Source: Kiritimatiellia bacterium
GTDB taxonomy: Bacteria; Verrucomicrobiota; Kiritimatiellia; RFP12; DVOR01
Assembly: GCA_900771325.1 (NCBI GenBank)
Contig: CAAGNN010000179.1
Coordinates: forward strand, 1-19,535
Length of the DNA: 19,535 bases
Direction of reading: 5' to 3'
The notes beneath the pieces were generated by a model that was not told the DNA's origin, made no database searches, and worked only from the letters and a program-made list of their open reading frames with translations. The position numbers and the translations under genes were made by a program. The first letter of the stretch is position 1, and every line of letters begins with the position of its first letter. Of the stretch, positions 14,311 through 19,535 are shown in pieces.

Positions 14311-16116
14311 TTAGCGCGCGTCGCCCTCCTTGATGCTCATCAGGAACTCGGCGTTCGAGCCGGTCAGGCGCAGGCGCTTGAGGACCGAATCCATCGCCTC
14401 GCTCGGGCCGATGGAGGTGAGGACCTTGCGCATCGCCCAGATACGCGAGAGTTCGTCGGGGTGGACCAGGAGGTCCTCCTTGCGGGTGCCGGACTGCTCG
14501 ATGTTGATGGCCGGGAAGATACGGCGGTCGGAGAGAAGGCGGTCGAGGCGTAGCTCCATATTACCGGTTCCCTTGAACTCCTCGAAGATCACGTCGTCCA
14601 TCTTGCTACCGGTCTCGATGAGGGCGGTGGCCAAGATGGTGAGCGAGCCGCCGAACTCGATGTTGCGCGCCGCGCCGAAGAAGCGCTTGGGCTTGTGCAT
14701 CGCGTTGGCATCCAGACCGCCGGAGAGGATCTTGCCCGAGTGCGGGGCGGCGGTGTTATAGGCGCGCGCCAAGCGGGTGATGGAGTCCAGGAGGATGACC
14801 ACATCCTTGCCGCTCTCGACCTTGCGCTTGGCCACCTCGATGACCATCTCGGAGACGGCGCAGTGGCGCTGGGGCTCCTCGTCGAAGGTGGAGTAGAAGA
14901 CCTCGGCCTTCGTGTTGCGCTGCATATCGGTCACTTCCTCGGGGCGCTCGTCGATGAGTAGAATCATCAGCTCCACATCCGGGTAGTTCGCGCTGATAGC
15001 GTTGGCGATCTTCTGCAGCAGCACGGTTTTACCGGTGCGCGGCGGGGCCACGATGAGCCCGCGCTGACCGAAGCCCACGGGCGCAAAGAGATCCATCACG
15101 CGCGTGCTCATCTCCTGCTTAGTCGTCTCCAGGAGGATGCGCCGGTCCGGGAAGATGGGCGTGAGATACTCGAAGTGCGCGATGCGCTTGGCCTGCTCCA
15201 CGGGCAACTCGTTGATGAGGGTGACGTTAGCCAGTGCAAAGAACTTATCGCGGTCGCGCGGTTCGCGGATGGGGCCCTCGACCAGGTCGCCGGTGCGCAG
15301 CCCATGGCGGCGGATCTGCTGCTGGCTCACGAAGACATCCTCGGGGAACTGCAGGTAGTTATTCGCCGCCGAGCGCAGGAAGCCGAAGCCGCCGTTGACC
15401 AGCTCGAGGGTGCCGGTGGCCACCACCGTCCCCCGACGCTTCAGGTGCACGCGGATGAGCTCCATAATCACCTCGTGCCGGCGCATATTGATAGCGTCCT
15501 CCGCGCGGTCCGGCGGCAGGCGGCTCACCAACTCCTCGAAGGGCACGCTCTCCAGCTGCTTGAGGTAGAGCGGCGGCGTCTCCGGCGGCAACGGCTCATA
15601 CTGCGGCACCAGCGGCTCGGCCGGCTGCCCCTGCTGCGCCTCGCGATAGCCCTGGCGCGCCATCTTCCGCCGCTCCCAACGCGACTTCTTCCGCTCCCAG
15701 CGGTTCTGCCCCTGCGGCACCTCGGCCACCGGCTCGACCGGCTCGGGCTGCACGGGCTGGACCGGCACGCTCTCGACCGGCTCCTCGCCGGGCATCTCGT
15801 CAAACTCCGGCAACGCGGCCGCCACCTCCGAGGTCAATTCCGGCCCGGGCGTCATCGAGGGCACCCCGCCATCGATCATCGGCAACGCAGCCGCCGGCGC
15901 AGGCATCGGCACCGGCTGCTCGGCCATCGACACCGGCGCGGGCTCGACCGCCTCGGGAGCCGCCGCGACCGGCCGCTGTTTCGGGGGCCGCCCACGCGGA
16001 CGGGCCATCCGCCCGCCACCATTCTCCGCCGCGCCCTCGGCCTCCATCTTCTTGGGTCTTGCCACCCGGCGGGCCCGAAACGCAGGTCCTTGCGCCTGTG
16101 TCTGCTCTGCTTCCAT
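14311..16116 (-). CDS. rho: Transcription termination factor Rho with long N-terminal extension
   Basis: The C-terminal roughly 420 residues are a canonical Rho hexameric RNA-dependent ATPase. The cold-shock-like RNA-binding domain spans about 228-300 (GFGFLRS, YVFVS-type DVFVSQQQIRR). Walker A is APPRTGKT (357-364), LLIDERPEEVTDM is at about 386-398, Walker B is VVILLDS (439-445), and the R/Q-loop region is GGLDANAMHKPKRFFGAARN (466-485). The first roughly 180 residues are an extension rich in Pro, Glu, Val and Ala. It has an AT-hook-like RPRGRPPK at 39-46 and a basic patch (RWERKKSRWERRK) at about 139-151. Such extensions occur in Rho of several high-GC and PVC lineages and can add RNA binding. 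Its SD overlaps the coaE stop. The absence of T-tract terminators in this window fits a Rho-dependent organism. Confidence 0.97.
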   Translation of the reverse strand: MEAEQTQAQGPAFRARRVARPKKMEAEGAAENGGGRMARPRGRPPKQRPVAAAPEAVEPAPVSMAEQPVPMPAPAAALPMIDGGVPSMTPGPELTSEVAAALPEFDEMPGEEPVESVPVQPVQPEPVEPVAEVPQGQNRWERKKSRWERRKMARQGYREAQQGQPAEPLVPQYEPLPPETPPLYLKQLESVPFEELVSRLPPDRAEDAINMRRHEVIMELIRVHLKRRGTVVATGTLELVNGGFGFLRSAANNYLQFPEDVFVSQQQIRRHGLRTGDLVEGPIREPRDRDKFFALANVTLINELPVEQAKRIAHFEYLTPIFPDRRILLETTKQEMSTRVMDLFAPVGFGQRGLIVAPPRTGKTVLLQKIANAISANYPDVELMILLIDERPEEVTDMQRNTKAEVFYSTFDEEPQRHCAVSEMVIEVAKRKVESGKDVVILLDSITRLARAYNTAAPHSGKILSGGLDANAMHKPKRFFGAARNIEFGGSLTILATALIETGSKMDDVIFEEFKGTGNMELRLDRLLSDRRIFPAINIEQSGTRKEDLLVHPDELSRIWAMRKVLTSIGPSEAMDSVLKRLRLTGSNAEFLMSIKEGDAR

Positions 16117-16121
16117 GCGAG

Positions 16122-16128
16122 TTCCTTA
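16122..16128 (-). promoter_or_regulatory. coaE stop overlapping rho Shine-Dalgarno site (TAAGGAA)
   Basis: The coaE TAA is the first part of TAAGGAA, which sits 5 bases before the rho ATG at 16116. This supports coupled translation of the pair. Confidence 0.75.
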
Positions 16129-16740
16129 CTTGCTGCCTGCGCGGTCATCACTCCGGATTGCCGCCAGGACCTCTTCAACCTGCGCCTTGAGCGCATCCAA
16201 ATCGTCTGTATCGTTGTGCAGCACCCACTGCGCGCGCCGCGCCTTCTCGGAGACGGGCATCTGCGAAGCCAACCGCGCCCGCGCCTGCGCCTCGCTCATC
16301 CCGCGCTTCTCCACCATCCGCCGCACCTGCGTCGCCTCCGAGGCCGCCACGCAGACCACCGCCGGCCACGCCGCCTCCCAGCCGCACTCGTAGAGCAACG
16401 CCGCCGAGAAGACGCTCACCTCCCCCGCTTGCGCCTCCCCCAGCCAACGCGCCACCGCCGCGCGCACCAACGGGTGCACAATCGCCTCCAACGCCCGCCG
16501 CGCCGCCGCGTCCCCAAAGACCCGCTCAGCCAACGCCCTGCGGTCAATCCCCCCATCACTCCCCAAGACCTCGCGCCCGAAGCGCGCCACGATCGGCCCC
16601 ACCGCCTCGCCCCCCGGTGCCTCCAACGCCCAGACCACGCGGTCGGCATCCAGCACACGGCAACCGCAGGCCCTGAAACAGGCCTCCGCCATACTCTTAC
16701 CGCACGCAATGCCGCCCGTCAGGGCCACTTGGGATGTCAT
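16126..16740 (-). CDS. coaE: Dephospho-CoA kinase
   Basis: This enzyme phosphorylates dephospho-CoA, the last step of coenzyme A synthesis. The P-loop GGIACGKS (residues 9-16), DADRVV (31-36), IVHPLV and the lid-like region QVRRMVEKRGMSEAQARARLASQM are as in the family, and 204 residues is the normal length. ATG 16740 is chosen because the family starts just before the P-loop; the 26 codons of the longer frame would read through the promoter leader. No good ribosome binding site is visible (TTGGTTTGCT precedes the ATG). It is the first gene of the five-gene block and has a strong-looking promoter 77 bases upstream. The coaE-rho pairing is known from PVC bacteria. Confidence 0.95.
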   Translation of the reverse strand: MTSQVALTGGIACGKSMAEACFRACGCRVLDADRVVWALEAPGGEAVGPIVARFGREVLGSDGGIDRRALAERVFGDAAARRALEAIVHPLVRAAVARWLGEAQAGEVSVFSAALLYECGWEAAWPAVVCVAASEATQVRRMVEKRGMSEAQARARLASQMPVSEKARRAQWVLHNDTDDLDALKAQVEEVLAAIRSDDRAGSK

Positions 16741-16816
16741 AGCAAACCAATAAAGACAAGGGGAAATGCAGGCCCATCCGCCCGCAGAACTTTGGCCACT
16801 CCGCCAAAACGCGCGC

Positions 16817-16846
16817 ACTATACCAAAAGCCCGGCCGAGTCTGCAA
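16817..16846 (-). promoter_or_regulatory. Predicted sigma-70 promoter of the coaE block
   Basis: On the minus strand a -35 TTGCAG (16846-16841) is separated by 18 bases from a -10 TATAGT (16822-16817). TGG directly ahead of the -10 makes it an extended -10. Transcription would start near 16810, about 70 bases before the ATG. The asd promoter has the same TGGTAT start to its -10. The -35 is only 5 bases from the outer arm of the large inverted repeat. Confidence 0.65.
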
Positions 16847-16850
16847 CTGG

Positions 16851-17077
16851 GTGCTCGCTGCGCTCGCGCGAGGGGCGGCTAGTGCCGCCGTGAGGAGCGG
16901 GCATTGCCCGCGTGAAGCGCGCGGCCTTGCCGCGCTTGCGAGGTGCCGCTACGCGGCGCGAGAAAGGTTTTGCACAGGCCTACTCCGCCAGGCCTCACGC
17001 GCCGGAGGCGCACCTCGCGGCCCGCAGGGCCACCCTCACGGCGGCGAAACCGCCCCTCTCGCGAGCGCAGCGAGCAC
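16851..17077. repeat. 227-bp nested inverted repeat with 28-bp arms and many tri-loop hairpins
   Basis: The outer arms 16851-16878 and 17050-17077 pair at 27 of 28 positions. Directly inside, 16885-16895 and 17034-17044 pair perfectly (CCGCCGTGAGG and CCTCACGGCGG), as do 16938-16946 and 17010-17018 (GCGAGGTGC and GCACCTCGC). Local hairpins with three-base loops are at 16897-16911, 16919-16935, 16945-16957, 16999-17011 and 17019-17031, plus AGGCCT twice at 16976-16995. The element fills the gap between the Nudix stop (17083) and the coaE -35 (16846), leaving about 5 bases on each side. I found no frame with a protein-like sequence. It could be a structured RNA, a cruciform-forming DNA site or a large REP-type element. 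Confidence 0.85.
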
Positions 17078-17082
17078 TGTCC

Positions 17083-17532
17083 TCAGTGCGCTTCCAGGTG
17101 CTGGCCGGGGCACGCGAGCACGCGCGGCAGATCGGCAATGAGGTGCGCGGGCAGGAGATTGGCCTCGCGCAAGGCCGCTTCGGTAAAGGGCACCCAGCGA
17201 AAGGCAATCCAGCCCTCCTGCGCGCTCACCTCGCCCCCCACCCCGCGCAACTCCGGCACCTCCATCGCAAAGAGGAGGTTAATCTCGCAGTGCGGTTCGC
17301 CCGCCTGCTCAAAGCGATTCTCGGCCACGGCCAGGAAGTCGCCCACGCGCGCCTCCAGCCCCAGCTCCTCGCGCATCTCGCGCGCCAGCGCCACCCGCGC
17401 GGTCTCGCCGAACTCAATATGCCCGCCGGGCAGGTAGCAACGCCCGCCCGCCTTCGGCTGGCAGACCAATAGTTGCCCCTCGCGCACCAACACGCCCCGG
17501 GCAATCGTCTCGATATTCGCGTTCTCGTACAT
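17083..17532 (-). CDS. Nudix hydrolase
   Basis: The Nudix box GX5EX7REUXEEXGU is perfect, from G37 through E43 and R51-E52 to E55-E56 (GHIEFGETARVALAREMREE). The protein has 149 residues, typical of a single-domain Nudix enzyme that cleaves nucleoside diphosphates linked to another group. LPGGHIEFGET is common in ADP-ribose or (d)NTP-directed members, but the substrate cannot be assigned. ATG 17532 is the only reasonable start; the preceding GCGAGCAAAGCGAGCAAAC is a weak ribosome binding site and part of a small inverted repeat (TTTGC and GCAAA). It is flanked by repeat elements on both sides, so it appears to be a separate unit or a distal gene of the asd unit. Confidence 0.93.
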   Translation of the reverse strand: MYENANIETIARGVLVREGQLLVCQPKAGGRCYLPGGHIEFGETARVALAREMREELGLEARVGDFLAVAENRFEQAGEPHCEINLLFAMEVPELRGVGGEVSAQEGWIAFRWVPFTEAALREANLLPAHLIADLPRVLACPGQHLEAH

Positions 17533-17556
17533 TGTTTGCTCGCTTTGCTCGCAAAT

Positions 17557-17698
17557 AGCCGTCAGCAGACAGCCGACAGCGGACAGCCGCTAACGCGACG
17601 GAGAGACCGATGGGGCAACAAAAACAAGCTTTAACGGCTCAGACGGCCATTCCACATCGAGCGCCAGCGCTGTCAGCTGTCGGCTGTCCGCTGTCCGC
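17557..17698. repeat. GACAG-armed inverted repeat element, copy 3 (reverse orientation)
   Basis: Read on the minus strand, it begins right after the ychJ stop TAA with GCGGACAGCGGACAGCC, passes through GCGCTCGATGTGG, GGCCGTCTGAGCCGTT and CCGTCGCGTTAGCGGC, and ends in opposite-orientation GCTGTCCGCTGTCGGCTGTC. This order matches copy 1 (6664-6797) read on the plus strand, with the middle (about 20-30 bases) less conserved than the arms and the core words. No gene is present in the interval 17533-17698. Confidence 0.85.
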
Positions 17699-18196
17699 TT
17701 ACTTCCCGCAGCACTTCTTGTACTTCTTACCCGAGCCGCAGGGGCAGGGATCGTTGCGGCCGGGGCGGGGCTGCTCATTGACGATCGGCTTGGGCTTGAC
17801 CAGCTCGCCGTCAATAAACTTCCACTGCCCGTCCACACGCTTGAAGAGCGAGCGCTCGTGATGCTCGAAGTCGGTCTTGTTCACGCGATAGCGCGCCACG
17901 AACTCGACCACGCCCTCGTCATCCATCGCCGTGCCGGCTTCGGTGGCAAGGATCTCCATCCCCAACCACTCGGAGCCCTCGGACCAGCGGCGGGAGGACT
18001 CCGCGTCGAACTCCGCCTGCACCTGCGGGCCGGAGGAGTTGTAGAGGAAGTCGATGTTATCGGTGGCGTAGGCGGCGTAGCGCGCGCGCATCAGCTGCTC
18101 GGCCGTCTCGGCCTGGCGCGCACCATCCAAAATCGGCCCGCAGCAATCGGCCTTGGCCTTGCCGGACCCACAGGGACAAAGAGAAGTCTCAGACAT
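17699..18196 (-). CDS. YchJ family protein with SEC-C zinc motifs at both ends
   Basis: The N-terminus has CPCGSGKAKADCCGPIL, and residues 28-140 contain the NTF2-like fold seen in YchJ (MRARYAAYATDNIDFLYNS, WLGMEIL, FVARYRVN, ERSLFKRVDGQWKFIDGE). The C-terminus ends with a full SEC-C motif, NDPCPCGSGKKYKKCCGK. The four-Cys SEC-C motif binds zinc and is also found at the SecA C-terminus. The 165 residues fit the family; the biochemical role of YchJ is not known. ATG 18196 has GAAGGGCG about 7 bases upstream. The gene is 28 bases behind asd and probably shares its transcript. The TAA stop abuts a repeat element. Confidence 0.93.
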   Translation of the reverse strand: MSETSLCPCGSGKAKADCCGPILDGARQAETAEQLMRARYAAYATDNIDFLYNSSGPQVQAEFDAESSRRWSEGSEWLGMEILATEAGTAMDDEGVVEFVARYRVNKTDFEHHERSLFKRVDGQWKFIDGELVKPKPIVNEQPRPGRNDPCPCGSGKKYKKCCGK

Positions 18197-18224
18197 AACG
18201 CCCTTCTATTCTATCGCGCGGGCC

Positions 18225-19253
18225 TTAGACCAGCTCGCGCTTGATGAGTTCCTCGGCAATCTGCACGGCATTGAGCGCGGCACCCTTGCGGATGTTGTCG
18301 CCCGAGCACCACAGCGCGATACCATTCTCCTCGGAGGGATCGATGCGAATGCGGCCGATTCCCACGTTATCCTTCCCGCCAAAGTCCTTCGGCATCGGGT
18401 AGACGGCATTGGGCAAGTCGTCGACCAGCTCCACGCCCGGGGCCTTGCGGATAATCTCGCGCACCTCTTCCACGGTGAAGGGCCGCTCGAAGGTGGCGTG
18501 CACCGCGATGCTGTGCGCGTAGAAGACCGGCACGCGCACGCAGGTGCAGGCAATGCGCAGGTTCGGCGCGCCGAGGATCTTGCGGCTCTCGAAGGTCAGC
18601 TTGGCCTCCTCGGTGGTGAAGCCGGGCATCTCGGGCTTGGGCCCGCCAATCTGCGGGATCACGTTGGCCACAATCTGGTGGGCGAAGGCCTTCGGCTCGG
18701 TCGCCTCGCCATTGGCCACCTGCTTCATCTGCGTGCCCAACTCCTCGATGGCCGCGCGCCCGGCGCCCGAGACGCTCTGGAAGGTGACCGCGGTCATATG
18801 GCGCAGGGGGTTGACGCGGTGCAGCGCGGCAATGCCCATCAGCGTGATAATCGTCGAGCAATTCGGGTTAGCAATGAAGCGCGAGCCCTTGCGGATCATC
18901 GCCTCCATATCGTCGGCATTAATCTCGGGGATGACCAAGGGCACATCGTCGTGCATCCGGAAGTCGTCGCCATTATCGATGACAAAGGCCCCCTTGTCGG
19001 TCGCCACCTTGCCCCACATCTTGCTGGCGCCCTTCGAGCCCTCCGTCCCGGCAAAGAGGACGATATCCAGCCCCTCGAAACTCTCGGGCTTCGTCTCGAG
19101 CACGTGGAAGGTTTCGCCCGCAATCACCTCGTCGCGCTCACGCGTGGCCAACACGCGGATCTCGCTCGCGGGGAACTGCCGCTGGCGCAGCACCTTGATC
19201 ATTTCCGTACCAACGGCACCAATGCCGACCAGACCGACTTTGTATTGCTTCAT
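18225..19253 (-). CDS. asd: Aspartate-semialdehyde dehydrogenase
   Basis: The enzyme reduces aspartyl phosphate to aspartate semialdehyde with NADPH, the branch point to lysine/diaminopimelate, threonine and methionine. ATG 19253 is chosen over the longer frame (to 19313) because the Rossmann motif VGLVGIGAVGTEM follows at once and the promoter lies inside the longer frame. The active-site NPNCSTI has Cys132, and FQSVSGAG and CVRVPVFYAHS (His247) match the substrate and catalytic region. The length of 342 residues is normal. A GGGAG and a GAGAAG lie upstream as ribosome binding candidates. The leader is only about 30 bases, which leaves no room for a lysine riboswitch. It leads the asd-ychJ unit. 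Confidence 0.96.
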   Translation of the reverse strand: MKQYKVGLVGIGAVGTEMIKVLRQRQFPASEIRVLATRERDEVIAGETFHVLETKPESFEGLDIVLFAGTEGSKGASKMWGKVATDKGAFVIDNGDDFRMHDDVPLVIPEINADDMEAMIRKGSRFIANPNCSTIITLMGIAALHRVNPLRHMTAVTFQSVSGAGRAAIEELGTQMKQVANGEATEPKAFAHQIVANVIPQIGGPKPEMPGFTTEEAKLTFESRKILGAPNLRIACTCVRVPVFYAHSIAVHATFERPFTVEEVREIIRKAPGVELVDDLPNAVYPMPKDFGGKDNVGIGRIRIDPSEENGIALWCSGDNIRKGAALNAVQIAEELIKRELV

Positions 19254-19290
19254 CTTCTCAAACTCCCGGTTGGGTGTGAAAAACAGCCGT

Positions 19291-19319
19291 ATAATACCAC
19301 AAACCCACGCCAAGGGAAA
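19291..19319 (-). promoter_or_regulatory. Predicted promoter of asd
   Basis: On the minus strand there is an extended -10 TGGTATTAT (hexamer TATTAT at 19296-19291), with a weak -35 TTTCCC 17 bases upstream (19319-19314). Transcription would start near 19284. The extended -10 resembles that of the coaE block (TGGTATAGT). Confidence 0.6.
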
Positions 19320-19350
19320 CTAGAAAGAAACAACCCCGCGCACAACGCCC

Positions 19351-19382
19351 CCTTATATAAGGCATACGCGCGCGCACGCGCG
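19351..19382. other. Perfect AT palindrome next to an alternating pyrimidine-purine tract
   Basis: CCTTATATAAGG (19351-19362) is a perfect 12-bp palindrome. It is followed by 20 bases of strict pyrimidine-purine alternation (19363-19382, CATACGCGCGCG and onward), a sequence type prone to Z-DNA. The pair stands between the second 22-bp array and the asd promoter. It could be a protein-binding site or an upstream promoter element. Confidence 0.5.
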
Positions 19383-19398
19383 AGGCTTCCCCACCTCC

Positions 19399-19535
19399 CA
19401 CCCGGGGCGGATCGATCTTCAACCCGGGGCGGGTCGAGGGTCAACCCGGGGCGGGTCCACCTCGAACCCGGGGCGGGTCGAGGGTCAACCCGGGGCGGGT
19501 CGAGGGTCAACCCGGGGCGGGTCCACCTCGAACCC
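19399..19535. repeat. 22-bp direct repeat array 2, runs off the window
   Basis: Units start at 19399, 19421, 19443, 19465, 19487 and 19509, and a seventh begins at 19531 and is cut by the window end. The fixed half is the same AACCCGGGGCGG as in array 1, but the variable half is different: GTCGAGGGTC (three units), GTCCACCTCG (two) and ATCGATCTTC (the first). The two kinds alternate in the order first, A, B, A, A, B. No gene is visible in 19254-19535. Confidence 0.9.

Noticed and set aside
16851..17077. tRNA, tmRNA or integron attC cluster in the large inverted repeat
   Set aside because: There is no cloverleaf with conserved tRNA bases, no integrase gene and no attC-type R box (RYYYAAC) at the arm ends that I can see.
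19254..19284. Lysine riboswitch ahead of asd
   Set aside because: The predicted leader is only about 30 bases, far too short for the lysine aptamer.

Overview
The window is GC-rich (by eye well above 60 percent), and every gene I can support lies on the minus strand, so it is read from right to left. Several features point to the PVC superphylum, most likely an uncultured Kiritimatiellota, Lentisphaerota or Verrucomicrobiota relative. These are secreted autotransporter-like beta-strand proteins, a DUF3472 protein joined to an alpha-galactosidase-like glycoside hydrolase, and a coaE-rho gene pair whose Rho has a long charged N-terminal extension. This assignment is an inference from gene content; there is no rRNA or other phylogenetic marker in the window that I could place.

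Right part (about 11160-19320) is housekeeping. asd (aspartate-semialdehyde dehydrogenase) and a YchJ-like SEC-C protein form one unit with a visible promoter. A Nudix hydrolase follows. Then comes a five-gene block with its own promoter: coaE, rho, a UbiA-type prenyltransferase, an M16 zinc protease and uppP. Gaps inside the block are 3 to 24 bases, and the coaE stop is part of the rho ribosome binding site. UbiA and UppP both act on polyprenyl carriers of envelope synthesis.

Left part (about 719-10700) is an accessory secretion locus. It has a beta-strand protein gene without a credible 5' end, a large secreted beta-strand protein, a Tat-exported alkaline-phosphatase-superfamily enzyme, a beta-strand module fused to an endonuclease/exonuclease/phosphatase domain, and a DUF3472/glycoside hydrolase gene. 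The last two are both broken by in-frame stops (TAG and TGA), and the hydrolase also carries a frameshift that looks like an internal deletion. This part appears to be decaying, or the assembly contains errors here.

The most unusual content is between genes. At every place where a stop codon is followed by a long gap, structured repeat DNA starts within 0-18 bases of the stop. Three designs are seen: (1) a tandem-hairpin element, two copies with compensating base changes; (2) an element with inverted GACAG-rich arms, three copies; (3) a single 227-bp nested inverted repeat with 28-bp arms, fitted exactly between the Nudix stop and the coaE promoter. Two arrays of a 22-bp direct repeat (12 fixed bases plus 10 variable) lie at 10763-10938 and from 19399 past the window end. 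I see no CRISPR, tRNA, rRNA, transposase or integrase gene.
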